Source of the DNA: Terasakiella sp033100395
Lineage (GTDB): Bacteria; Pseudomonadota; Alphaproteobacteria; Rhodospirillales; Terasakiellaceae
Reading direction: 5' to 3'
DNA length: 64,000 bases
NCBI RefSeq assembly: GCF_033100395.1
Contig: NZ_JAWLVJ010000020.1
Location: 22,824 to 86,823 of the forward strand
The stretch's first letter is position 1, and each line of letters opens with the position of its first letter. Made by a program: the position numbers and the translations under genes. The notes below the pieces were generated by a model. It saw only the letters and a program-made list of their open reading frames with translations, ran no database searches and had not been told where the DNA came from. This document shows, piece after piece, positions 52,607 to 60,343 of the stretch.

Positions 52607-53494
52607 ATGCATTGGGACAAATTACGGGTCTTTCACGCTGTTGCGGAAGCCGGAAGCTTTACACACGCTGGTGAGAATCTGAATCTCAGCCAGTCTGCGG
52701 TAAGTCGTCAAATCAGTGCCCTGGAAGACAGTGTCCAGGTCAGTCTATTCCATCGCCATGCCCGTGGTTTGATCCTGACCGAACAGGGTGAATTGCTCTA
52801 TAAAACTGCCCATGAAGTCTTTGCCAAGCTTGCCATGGTGGAAAGCCAGCTTTCTGAAACCAAGGAAAAGCCGCAGGGCACATTGAAAATCACAACGACC
52901 GTGGCCTTTGGGTCTACTTGGTTGACACCTAAAATCCGTGAATTTCTGGAGCTCTATCCAGATATCGAAGTTTCCGTCGTGCTGACGGATACCGAATTGG
53001 ATTTGTCCATGCGTGAAGCCGATGTTGCGATTCGCATGAGTCCGCCAAAACAGCCGGACCTGATCCAGCGTCATCTCTGGCGCATGCCTTATCATATTTA
53101 TGGGGCACCAGAGTACCTGAAGAAACATGGTATGCCACGTACCCCACAAGACCTGGATGATCACCGTATCATTGTCTACGGCGATGATGTGCGCCAGCCC
53201 GTGCAGGGACTGAACTGGCTGCTGTCTGCGGGGCGCAGTGACGGCACCAAACGCACAGCCGCCCTGCGTGTGAATAACGTTTATGGCATTTACCGTGCGG
53301 TACAGTCCGGCCTGGGCCTTGGGGCTTTGCCGGAATATATGAGCCGGGAAGTGGGGAATCTGGTGGAAATCCTGCCAGAACTGCGTGGTCCGGTGATCGA
53401 TACTTACTTTGTCTATCCAGAGGAATTGCGCAATTCGAAAAGAATTACGCTTTTTAGAGATTTTATTGTCCGCAAAATGAGTCAGGCGCATTAA
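52607..53494 (+). CDS. LysR-family transcriptional regulator
   Basis: The 295-residue protein starts MHWDKLRVFHAVAEAGSFTHA with the winged helix-turn-helix (LNLSQSAVSRQISALEDSV, LFHRHARGLILTEQGE), and an effector-binding domain (GTLKITTTVAFGSTWLTPKI, ELDLSMREADVAIRMSPP, VQSGLGLGALPEYM). This form is common beside trxB in alphaproteobacteria, and a role in redox control is plausible. GGGATGACAG lies before the ATG. The ligand is unknown. Confidence 0.94.
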   Translation: MHWDKLRVFHAVAEAGSFTHAGENLNLSQSAVSRQISALEDSVQVSLFHRHARGLILTEQGELLYKTAHEVFAKLAMVESQLSETKEKPQGTLKITTTVAFGSTWLTPKIREFLELYPDIEVSVVLTDTELDLSMREADVAIRMSPPKQPDLIQRHLWRMPYHIYGAPEYLKKHGMPRTPQDLDDHRIIVYGDDVRQPVQGLNWLLSAGRSDGTKRTAALRVNNVYGIYRAVQSGLGLGALPEYMSREVGNLVEILPELRGPVIDTYFVYPEELRNSKRITLFRDFIVRKMSQAH

Positions 53495-53550
53495 GCTGCT
53501 TTAGTTTAAGTGTTTGAAAATAAATAATAAAAAACTAACCATACGGTCAA

Positions 53551-53771
53551 CTATGCGCTAAACGCATAGCTGCCCTGATTTATTTGCTATGGTGTTTGAT
53601 AGTGCGACGAGCTAAATATAGCTCATCGACTTTGTTGCGTTGCAGCAAAGTTTCTTCCCCTCAGGTCTTACCTGAGTGTGAGGGTCCCCTTCTCGGGTTG
53701 ACCCTACGTCTCCCAGACGTGAAGCCTCCCTGTTAAAACTTGCCGGACCCTCGTGGTCCGGTTTTTTTTTT
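53551..53771 (+). ncRNA. Candidate structured small RNA, copy 1
   Basis: This gene-free stretch begins with a hairpin CTATGCG/CGCATAG (53551-53569), contains further stems (GAGCT/AGCTC near 53609-53623, CTCAGG/CCTGAG near 53660-53676), then ACGTCT-CCC-AGACGT (53706-53720), a single-stranded GAAGCCTCCCTGTTAA, and a strong terminator CCGGACC/GGTCCGG (53743-53761) with ten T. A second copy of the same design follows at 53831-54043. CCTCCC is complementary to Shine-Dalgarno sequences, as in the CCUCC-motif RNAs of alphaproteobacteria. The promoter and exact 5' end are unknown. Confidence 0.6.
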
Positions 53772-53830
53772 GATTATTCCGACTTAATCCGAAAGTATAA
53801 GTCTGTTTTATTACAGTGACTTATGGTGTT

Positions 53831-54043
53831 CCATGCGCAGGACGCATGGTAGGGGTGATAAAATAAATCTGGTTGTTTCTTTAGAAATTATATAAAACAA
53901 GACTCATCTAATGCTGCAGCGCAGTATTAAGCAGATTTTCGGACTTGTTCCGATCTAAGGGCCTTTTTATTGGGTCCTACGTCTCCAGACGTGAAGCCTC
54001 CCTGTTATAGACTTGCCGGGCCTTCGTGCCCGGCTATTTTTTT
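53831..54043 (+). ncRNA. Candidate structured small RNA, copy 2
   Basis: Paralogue of the upstream element: starting hairpin CCATGCG/CGCATGG (53831-53849), a stem around CTGCAGCGCAG near 53914-53924, then the conserved block ACGTC-TCCA-GACGT (53979-53992), GAAGCCTCCCTGTTA, and terminator GCCGGGC/GCCCGGC (54015-54034) followed by TATTTTTTT. From the block CCTACGTCTC to the terminator it matches copy 1 closely, while the middle differs. Its terminator overlaps the stop codon of the convergent ilvE gene. Confidence 0.6.
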
Positions 54044-54885
54044 GCCCAGTCGAAATAAAGCTTACGCAGATGCATGGTGATGTCGCCGATAGGCATGGAT
54101 TTGTCTTCGATTTTGGTGCAGGGACCGACCTTAAAATAATTCCCGGTGCCGAAAATCTCATCAGCCTCGAGCAGTTCCTCAAAGGCGACAGGTTTCTCAA
54201 TGACCTGATAGTCATTGGCGCGGGCCAGTTTAATGACGCGCTGACGGGTAATGCCGTTCAGGAAGGTGCCATTGGGGGCAGGGGTAAAGAGGGTGCCGTC
54301 TTTGACATAAAACAGATTGGTATAGGCAAATTCGGCAACGTTCCCGTTAGGGTCCAGCACCACAGCGGTATCAAACCCTTGATCGGTTGCTTCTTTAACG
54401 CAGCGCGCCACATTGGGATAGAGGCAGGAGGCCTTGGCTTCCGTGGGGGCCATATCGCGTGCCGGACGGCGAAAACTGGATTTACAGGCACTAAACCCGG
54501 TTGGTTCCGGTAGCGGGGCATCAAAGATGCTGAGGACAAAACGGGTGCTGGCCGGATCAGGTGCAATAAATCCCGCATCCGCATAAAACATGGGGCAGAC
54601 ATAAAGTTCTGACTTGGCAGGGAATTTGGCGACCCCTTCCCATGCGAGTTCTTCTATTTCACGGGCACTTAACATAGGCGCCATCCCCAGGATACGCGCA
54701 GAATCGATGGATCGCTGGCAATGGAGGTCAAGATCGGGGACTACACCATCAAACGCGCGTGCACCATCAAAGACGGTGGATGAAAGCCACACCCCATGGG
54801 TGCGTGCGCCCATCATTTCTGGATTGCCTTCGGACCATTTGCCATCAAAATATGTCCAGGTTTTGCCGCTACCGACATTTCCCAT
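54034..54885 (-). CDS. ilvE: Branched-chain amino acid aminotransferase (class IV)
   Basis: The 283-residue PLP enzyme has the fold-type IV landmarks: GVWLSSTVFDGARAFDG near the N terminus, the Schiff-base lysine within ARDMAPTEAKASCLYPNVA, VVLDPNGNVAEFAYTNLFYV, and NGITRQRVIKLA. It transfers amino groups onto branched-chain 2-oxo acids; D-amino-acid aminotransferase or an omega-transaminase are close relatives and cannot be excluded. AGGAGAG precedes the ATG. A 62-codon ORF lies 31 bases upstream on the same strand. Confidence 0.88.
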   Translation of the reverse strand: MGNVGSGKTWTYFDGKWSEGNPEMMGARTHGVWLSSTVFDGARAFDGVVPDLDLHCQRSIDSARILGMAPMLSAREIEELAWEGVAKFPAKSELYVCPMFYADAGFIAPDPASTRFVLSIFDAPLPEPTGFSACKSSFRRPARDMAPTEAKASCLYPNVARCVKEATDQGFDTAVVLDPNGNVAEFAYTNLFYVKDGTLFTPAPNGTFLNGITRQRVIKLARANDYQVIEKPVAFEELLEADEIFGTGNYFKVGPCTKIEDKSMPIGDITMHLRKLYFDWAKK

Positions 54886-54916
54886 ACGTCTCTCCTCACC
54901 TTTGGAATGTTCACTT

Positions 54917-55105
54917 TTAATGTTGTGATTGTTTTTTCTTTTGTGAAGGATAGCGATTTAAAGTTTTTTTATGCAACTGCTTTTTACGTTGCCTTTGATG
55001 ATAGCACGTTTCCCAAAGCCGCCGTGCAGACAGAATGGTCCCGGTGGGCAGGGGCGTGAGATAACGCGGAATGGGTCCGTTGAAACGCAGAGTCAGATCA
55101 GTCAT
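54917..55105 (-). CDS. Small basic protein upstream of ilvE (candidate)
   Basis: The 62-codon ORF begins after a perfect AAGGAGA six bases from the ATG. It starts MTDLTLRFNGPIPRYLTPLP and ends in a very basic, Lys/Gln-rich tail (RQRKKQLHKKTLNRYPSQKK). It is not a classic attenuator leader, as it lacks a run of branched-chain codons. Co-transcription with ilvE is likely. No family recognised. Confidence 0.55.
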   Translation of the reverse strand: MTDLTLRFNGPIPRYLTPLPTGTILSARRLWETCYHQRQRKKQLHKKTLNRYPSQKKKQSQH

Positions 55106-55159
55106 TTTATTCTCCTTGTAGGAAAATAGACCTAATCTGATTTTTTAATTTGTAAACCC

Positions 55160-55792
55160 CTATTGGGATGCCCAGATGATCCGGTGAATCCAGACGATCT
55201 CATCCATTTCGAAGATGCGGTCTTCATATTCCGGGTTTAAAGACTGCAATTCGATCTTTCTGGCGGATCGACGGCGCAGTTGTTTGGCCATAACTTCGCC
55301 TTCAACTGTCTTTACAACTACACGGTCTCCGCGACGGATATTGGCGTTGGGCGAGACCAAAACCTGGTCCCCATCACGAAAGACGGGTTCCATACTTGCG
55401 CCTGATATTTCAAGGGCATAGGCATTGGAATCGGGCACATCAGGAAAGGGGATTTCATCCCAGCTGCCCCCTGTTGGATAGCCCGCATCGTCAAAGAATC
55501 CTTGTGATCCCGCCTGTGCCAGACCGATCAGGGGGACATTTTTGATGACACCACGCCCACCTTCACCCTGCACGTATCCAATGAACTCAGCTAGGTCTGA
55601 ATGAGTGGCTTCCAGGATTTTCGCAATGCTTTCTGTACTTGGCCAGCGGGCTTTGCCCTCACGGGTCAAGCGCTTGCTTTTATTGAATGTCGTGGGATCA
55701 AGTCCAGCTTTACGCGCAAGGCCGGACGCGGACAATCCGTACTCTTGTGCGAGGCGATCTATAGCGCGCCAGATATCAGCATGTTTCAACAT
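55160..55792 (-). CDS. S24-type helix-turn-helix repressor (LexA/CI-like)
   Basis: The 210-residue protein has an N-terminal helix-turn-helix (LAQEYGLSASGLARKAGLDPTTFNK) and a C-terminal S24 peptidase domain with a candidate cleavage site Ala-Gly in GLAQAGSQGFF, the catalytic serine in EISGASMEPVFRDGDQV and the lysine in RVVVKTVEGEVMAKQL. Such proteins self-cleave when RecA is activated and control prophage or stress genes. It is divergent from the phage-like module, which it may repress. Confidence 0.9.
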   Translation of the reverse strand: MLKHADIWRAIDRLAQEYGLSASGLARKAGLDPTTFNKSKRLTREGKARWPSTESIAKILEATHSDLAEFIGYVQGEGGRGVIKNVPLIGLAQAGSQGFFDDAGYPTGGSWDEIPFPDVPDSNAYALEISGASMEPVFRDGDQVLVSPNANIRRGDRVVVKTVEGEVMAKQLRRRSARKIELQSLNPEYEDRIFEMDEIVWIHRIIWASQ

Positions 55793-55923
55793 TCGAGCAT
55801 TATTATAGAAATAAGATCACAATGCTATAGGAATTTATTGAAAACTTGTCATTGACATAGGACAAAATTACTGTATTTAAATGTTCTTGTTGTGTTCTTT
55901 TGTCAAAATACACCAGAGAGTAT

Positions 55924-56298
55924 ATGAGTATGTCGACTACAAAACGAATTGTTCTGCCCCCCAGCCATGATGTTGAAACTGTTCCTTTTGCTGATGGTGA
56001 AGAAGCCTGGTTTTGGTTTTCGCGTTGTCAGGTCATGCGTCTGGATGGCGCCCGCTTTATATCCGGCATGGTTGAAACCCCGAGGCCTTGCAGCCCGGAT
56101 GATGTGTACCGTGCTGTTATGCGTCTTTATCAGAAACGCCGCATTGAAGGTCAGCATCTGCAGGTGCTTGGCCAATATGGGGAACGGCTTACCCCACCGG
56201 ATGAATATGTCAGGCAGGAACGCGAAGATGTTCCTTTATGGAAAGAGGCTTTAATTAAACTGGGCGATGCCCTGCAACAGAAAGGAATCGTACAATGA
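55924..56298 (+). CDS. Hypothetical protein at the head of the phage-like module
   Basis: The protein of about 124 residues starts MSMSTTKRIVLPPSHDVETV. It is a soluble, mixed alpha/beta protein with EEAWFWFSRCQVMRLDGARF and a helical RAVMRLYQKRRIEGQHL segment, ending with a helix LWKEALIKLGDALQQKG. No catalytic motif recognised. It overlaps the next gene by four bases, so the two are coupled. The start is uncertain: ATG codons at 55924 and 55930 both follow an AGAG. Confidence 0.7.
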   Translation: MSMSTTKRIVLPPSHDVETVPFADGEEAWFWFSRCQVMRLDGARFISGMVETPRPCSPDDVYRAVMRLYQKRRIEGQHLQVLGQYGERLTPPDEYVRQEREDVPLWKEALIKLGDALQQKGIVQ

Positions 56299-56696
56299 GT
56301 ACAGCACTGGTTGTCTTTAGCGACAATGCAGGGGTTTGGTGGCTCAAACTCTTGAAACCCGGGTTTCGCCATTGCTTTGTCATTCTGGAAACAGATCGCG
56401 GATGTATCTGGCTGGACCCTTTAAGCAACAACTTTACCGTCAAGCTGCTGGAAGGTTATGAACTTGCAGGTCTTTTGAAATGGTATAGGGACCAAGGCAT
56501 GCGGGTTCTGAAAGTAAATGTGGATACCACCCGGGCGACCCCGCATTGTTGGGCACCGATGACTTGCGTCGAAGTGGTCAAGCGACTGGTTGGTGCACGC
56601 GATTGGCGGGTTTTAACCCCATGGCAGCTCTATAAAGCGCTCAATAAGAACAAAAAGAGAATATATAGGAAAAATTACTTGACATTTGGCGCTTAG
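56295..56696 (+). CDS. Phage-associated papain-like candidate
   Basis: The 133-residue protein has WWLKLLKPGFRHCFVILETD near the N terminus and APMTCVEVVKRLVGARDW, LTPWQLYKAL later. A conserved His followed by a Thr-Cys-Val-Glu helix resembles circularly permuted papain-like (NlpC/P60-related) folds; this is a pattern-based guess. The protein is very basic at its end. It overlaps the previous gene by four bases and is followed by a terminator. Confidence 0.65.
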   Translation: MSTALVVFSDNAGVWWLKLLKPGFRHCFVILETDRGCIWLDPLSNNFTVKLLEGYELAGLLKWYRDQGMRVLKVNVDTTRATPHCWAPMTCVEVVKRLVGARDWRVLTPWQLYKALNKNKKRIYRKNYLTFGA

Positions 56697-56738
56697 TTCG
56701 TTAGGTTTTGTCTCAGTCAACAGGAAAACTGTGACTAA

Positions 56739-56771
56739 AGCCCTTCGAGCACGCTCGAGGGGCTTTTTTTT
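56739..56771 (+). terminator. Terminator inside the phage-like module
   Basis: AGCCCTTCGAGC (56739-56750) pairs with GCTCGAGGGGCT (56753-56764, one G-U pair, the last pairs opened into a CACG loop) and is followed by seven further T. It splits the module into two transcription units. Confidence 0.9.
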
Positions 56772-56818
56772 GGGCCAATTTCAGGCCTTCCCCTGAACAT
56801 TTTAAAAAGGAGAGTCCC

Positions 56819-57028
56819 ATGGGAGGAGTATTTTCATCCCCAAAACCCCCGGCACCCCCACCAGAACCACCTGCACCGCCAGAACCGGAAGATGCAGAAC
56901 GTGAAGAGCGTCTGAAGAATATGGAACGCCGTCGCCGCGGGCGTCAGGGCACCATTCAGACATCCTGGCGTGGGTTGGAACAAAGTAATGCAATCCCGAC
57001 ATCGGGCAAGCAATTGTTAGGAGACTGA
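56819..57028 (+). CDS. Small proline-rich phage protein upstream of the portal gene
   Basis: The 69-residue protein begins MGGVFSSPKPPAPPPEPPAP, a run of prolines, followed by a charged helix (DAEREERLKNMERRRRGRQG) and the conserved-looking GTIQTSWRGL. Short proteins of this style precede portal genes in podovirus-like prophages. AAAGGAGAG lies before the ATG. It is two bases upstream of the portal gene. Confidence 0.75.
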   Translation: MGGVFSSPKPPAPPPEPPAPPEPEDAEREERLKNMERRRRGRQGTIQTSWRGLEQSNAIPTSGKQLLGD

Positions 57029-57030
57029 TT

Positions 57031-58665
57031 ATGTCGGAATTGACACCAAAAGACGTGCTTGAACGGTTTGAAAAAGCAAAGGAACGTCGCAACGTCTGGG
57101 AAAGTCATTGGCAGGAATGTTATGATTTTGCACTGCCCCATCGCACGGGCTTTTTCAGCGGCGGCACACCCGGTGAAAAACGCGCAGATAAACTGTTTGA
57201 TGGCACGGCCCCGGATGCAGTGGATCAGCTGGCGGCCAGTATGCTGGCACACCTGACGCCGCCCTGGGCACGCTGGTTCGGCCTGACACCGGGACCGGAA
57301 GCAGACGAAGCCCAGTTGCAGGCGTTGAATGTGGATCTGGATAAAGCATCCCAAACCTTGCAGACGCATTTTGAACGATCCAATTTTTCCATCGAGATGC
57401 ACCAGTGTTATCTGGACCTGGTGACCGTCGGCAGTGCGTGCCTTCTGTTTGAAGAAGCCCCACCGGGGGAAGCTTCGGCCTTTCGTTTCACCGCTGTTCC
57501 CTTGTCACAAGTGATGATGGAAGAAGGGGTCGGCGGTCTATTAAGCGACACCTTCCGTCGTAGTGAGATCAGCTTTGATCATTTACGTGCCCGTTTCCCG
57601 GAAAGCAAACTGCCTGCCGATATGGCTGATCGGGCAAACCGCAATAAGGATGAGAAATATGCCGTTGTGGAAGCGGTGATCGAAAATGGTCCGCGCTTTG
57701 ACTATATGGCTGTATTGGAACATGGCTATGGTGGCACGGGGGAACCTGTGTTACTGCGCCGTGGTGCTTTTGCCCATTCTCCTTTCATCGGGTTTCGCTG
57801 GTTGAAAGCACCGGGGGAAAGCTATGGTCGGTCCCCGGTGATGAAGGCTTTGCCGGACATCAAGACGGCGAACAAGGTGGTGGAACTTGCCCTTAAAAAT
57901 GCATCCATCGCGGTAACCGGGATTTGGCAGGCAGATGATGACGGGGTGTTGAACCCGGCAACGATCAAGCTGGTACCCGGCACCATTATCCCTAAAGCTG
58001 TGGGGTCCGCCGGTCTTACACCATTGCAGTCACCAGGCAGTTTCGATCTGTCTCAGGTCGTGCTGGAAGAATTGCGCAAACGCATTCGTCACGCCCTTCT
58101 GGCCGATAAGCTTGGGGCAACGGACAGCAAGCAGATGACGGCGACTGAAGTGTTGGAACGCTCGGCAGAAATGGCACGTATTTTGGGGGCGACCTATGGG
58201 CGTTTGCAGGCGGAACTGTTAACACCGCTTGTGGTGCGCGCACTGGCTGTTCTTAATCGCCGTGGGGAGGTCAACAACCTGCGGGTCGATGGCCGTCATA
58301 TTGACCTGCAATATAAATCCCCGCTTGCCAGACAACAAACCCGCAAAGAAGCCCAGGATATTCTTGCCTGGATTCAGTCGCTTGGCAGTCTGGGGCCGGA
58401 AGCTATGGGGTTGATCAACCCGATGAAGACGGCACGTTTCCTTGCCAAGGCCTACGGTGTACCCGGTGAAATCCTTAAGACAGAAGAGGAAATGCAGGAA
58501 GCCGAAGCACAGACCGCCAACCCGGCAGCCATGGCCGGGGTGGTTCCCGGTGCTGGTGAAGGTGGCGATATGGGGGAAATCGGTCAGATTGCCCAAAGCA
58601 TTATGAGTGATCCCAAACAAATGCAAAACCTGATGAAAGGATTAGGAAATGCCCAACCGCAATGA
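57031..58665 (+). CDS. Phage portal / head-to-tail connector protein (podovirus type)
   Basis: The 544-residue protein matches the head-to-tail connecting protein family of T7-like podoviruses: N-terminal ERFEKAKERRNVWESHWQE and ALPHRTGFFSG, the LASMLAHLTPPWARWFGLT-type segment, a central GYGRSP-like ESYGRSPVMKALPDIKTANKV, and a C-terminal helical region with TATEVLERSAEMARILGATY. It forms the ring through which DNA enters the capsid. It is full length and undamaged. The ATG follows AGGAGA. No terminase or capsid gene is adjacent. Confidence 0.88.
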   Translation: MSELTPKDVLERFEKAKERRNVWESHWQECYDFALPHRTGFFSGGTPGEKRADKLFDGTAPDAVDQLAASMLAHLTPPWARWFGLTPGPEADEAQLQALNVDLDKASQTLQTHFERSNFSIEMHQCYLDLVTVGSACLLFEEAPPGEASAFRFTAVPLSQVMMEEGVGGLLSDTFRRSEISFDHLRARFPESKLPADMADRANRNKDEKYAVVEAVIENGPRFDYMAVLEHGYGGTGEPVLLRRGAFAHSPFIGFRWLKAPGESYGRSPVMKALPDIKTANKVVELALKNASIAVTGIWQADDDGVLNPATIKLVPGTIIPKAVGSAGLTPLQSPGSFDLSQVVLEELRKRIRHALLADKLGATDSKQMTATEVLERSAEMARILGATYGRLQAELLTPLVVRALAVLNRRGEVNNLRVDGRHIDLQYKSPLARQQTRKEAQDILAWIQSLGSLGPEAMGLINPMKTARFLAKAYGVPGEILKTEEEMQEAEAQTANPAAMAGVVPGAGEGGDMGEIGQIAQSIMSDPKQMQNLMKGLGNAQPQ

Positions 58666-58927
58666 GCCGGGCTGGTCCTGGTTTGAAAAAATGATTGATC
58701 ATAATGATCAGTCTCAAATGAGTGCAGATGAAGATATGCCCGCCCGTTTTGCCCGCTGTTTCCGTGGGGAAGATGGTGAGGCTGCCTTAGCCCATCTGGC
58801 TGAAATGACGTTGGCCCGTCCCTTGGGTGCCAATGCACATAACGGGATTTTACGACATCTGGAAGGTCAACGTTATCTCGTTTCCTACATCATGGGTCTG
58901 GTGCGCCAGGGCCGTGAAGCAAACTAA
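58649..58927 (+). CDS. Bbp19-like small phage protein
   Basis: The 92-residue protein overlaps the end of the portal gene by 17 bases. It has the pattern of the Bbp19 family: FARCFRGEDGEAALAHLAEM, a short TLARP stretch, then HLEGQRYLVSYIMGLVRQG. The function of the family is unknown; it lies beside portal genes in many podoviruses. AGGA precedes the ATG. Confidence 0.75.
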   Translation: MPNRNEPGWSWFEKMIDHNDQSQMSADEDMPARFARCFRGEDGEAALAHLAEMTLARPLGANAHNGILRHLEGQRYLVSYIMGLVRQGREAN

Positions 58928-58955
58928 CTCTTCAACTTTATCGTATAGGTGAAAA

Positions 58956-59621
58956 ATGAACGAACATATTGAAACAATGACACATGAATGCCCGTCGTAT
59001 CTGCCGAAGAAATTCTGGGATGCGAAAAAAGGCGAAGCCCGCATGGAAGCGATGGCCCAATCCTATCGTGACCTGGAACGCAAGATCGGTTCTGTCCCGG
59101 TGCGCACGCTGCCGAAACATCATTCTGAATATTGTGTGGAATGTAAAAGCGATCTGTTTGGCGTTGATGACGGCATCAACGAACGCATGCATAAAGCAGG
59201 CTTTACTCAGGAACAGGTGCAACTGGTCTATGACCTTGCCCATGAAGCGCTGGAACCGATGGTGGCGGAAATTGCAGCTGGCCTGCATAGCCATCAGCAG
59301 ATCGATCGTTTGTGCGAGAAATTTGGCGGGGAAGACCGCTGGCTGGAAACCGCGCGTCAGCTGCGTACCTGGGGGGAACAGAAGTTCGGCCCGCAGGCGC
59401 TGGAAGCCATGGGCAGCAGCTATGACGGCGTCATGACTCTTTATGAAATGATGACCAAAAATGAAAATGAACCCGGCTTCGGCGGGTTTGAAGAAACAGG
59501 TGGTCTCAGCAGTGAAGAAGACGTGCGTCGCCTGATGCGTGATCCGAAATACTGGCGCGATCGTGATCCTGCAACGGTGGAACGCGTGCGTGACGGTTTC
59601 CGTCGCCTCTATCCGGGCTAA
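58956..59621 (+). CDS. Phage capsid-assembly (scaffold-like) protein
   Basis: The 221-residue acidic protein starts near CPSYLPKKFWDAKKGEARME with SYRDLERKIG, the start typical of T7-like capsid-assembly scaffolds. A helical middle (YDLAHEALEPMVAEIAAGLH, CEKFGGEDRWLETARQLRTW) and a C-terminal VRRLMRDPKYWRDRDPATVERV follow. Scaffolds guide capsid shell assembly, but no capsid gene follows here. GGTGAAAA precedes the ATG. Confidence 0.75.
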   Translation: MNEHIETMTHECPSYLPKKFWDAKKGEARMEAMAQSYRDLERKIGSVPVRTLPKHHSEYCVECKSDLFGVDDGINERMHKAGFTQEQVQLVYDLAHEALEPMVAEIAAGLHSHQQIDRLCEKFGGEDRWLETARQLRTWGEQKFGPQALEAMGSSYDGVMTLYEMMTKNENEPGFGGFEETGGLSSEEDVRRLMRDPKYWRDRDPATVERVRDGFRRLYPG

Positions 59622-59628
59622 GTGACTG

Positions 59629-59669
59629 GGCCGCTATCTCTTGTCTTAAAGGGGTGGCGGCCTTTTTCT
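59629..59669 (+). terminator. Terminator closing the phage-like module
   Basis: GGCCGC (59629-59634) pairs with GCGGCC (59657-59662) around a 22-base loop and is followed by TTTTTCTTT. It lies just past the scaffold-like gene. Confidence 0.7.
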
Positions 59670-59689
59670 TTGTGGATTAGGATAGGGCC

Positions 59690-60334
59690 ATGACCTATCC
59701 CATTCTCTATAGTTTTCGCCGCTGTCCTTATGCCATGCGCGCACGGATGGCGCTTTACGTCAGCGGTATAACGTGTGAACTGCGCGAAGTGGTTTTGCGT
59801 GACAAGCCTGCTGAAATGCTCGCTTTATCGCCGAAAGCCACGGTCCCTGTTTTACAGTTGCCGGATGGTACCGTTCTGGAAGAAAGTCTGGATATTATGC
59901 GCTGGGCCTTGGTGAAGAATGATCCGAAAGGCTGGTTGAAAGCTGATGAAGATGAAATCGCGCAACTGATCTATCAGAATGATCATGTGTTTAAAATTCA
60001 TCTGGATCGCTATAAATATGCTAATCGTTATGATGACGCTGATCCTTTGCTGGAACGGGAAAAGGCCGAAATTGTCCTGCAAGATTTGGATCAACGTATT
60101 TCTGCACATGGGCACCTGTGTGGTTATAAACCCAGCCTCGCCGACTACGCCATCTTCCCCTTTATCCGTCAGTTCTGCTTTGCTGATAAAGCCTGGTTCC
60201 AATCTTCACCCTATCAATCCCTGAACCGATGGCTGGAAGGTTTTCTGGAAGAGGTGGTGTTCCTGAATGTTATGCCGAAATTCCAGCAATGGCATAGGGG
60301 AGATGAGCCGTTGTTGTTTGGGGCACAGGTTTAA
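59690..60334 (+). CDS. Glutathione S-transferase-like protein
   Basis: The 214-residue protein has an N-terminal thioredoxin-like domain with the possible active site FRRCPYAMRARMAL (Ser/Cys region), the glutathione-contacting KATVPVLQL and EESLDIMRW motifs, and a C-terminal helical domain with LCGYKPSLADYAIFPFIRQ. It should bind glutathione; the substrate is unknown. It is not part of the phage module. AGGA lies before the ATG. Confidence 0.9.
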   Translation: MTYPILYSFRRCPYAMRARMALYVSGITCELREVVLRDKPAEMLALSPKATVPVLQLPDGTVLEESLDIMRWALVKNDPKGWLKADEDEIAQLIYQNDHVFKIHLDRYKYANRYDDADPLLEREKAEIVLQDLDQRISAHGHLCGYKPSLADYAIFPFIRQFCFADKAWFQSSPYQSLNRWLEGFLEEVVFLNVMPKFQQWHRGDEPLLFGAQV

Positions 60335-60343
60335 AAGTTAATT

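Noticed and set aside
53551..54043. Identification of the tandem elements as 6S RNA
   Set aside because: GAAGCCT near TTAAAACT recalls the 6S central bubble, but the long closing stem of 6S is missing and a terminator follows within about 50 bases.
55160..55792. Calling the S24 protein LexA itself
   Set aside because: The N-terminal helix-turn-helix is CI/Cro-like rather than the LexA winged helix, and the neighbourhood is phage-like.
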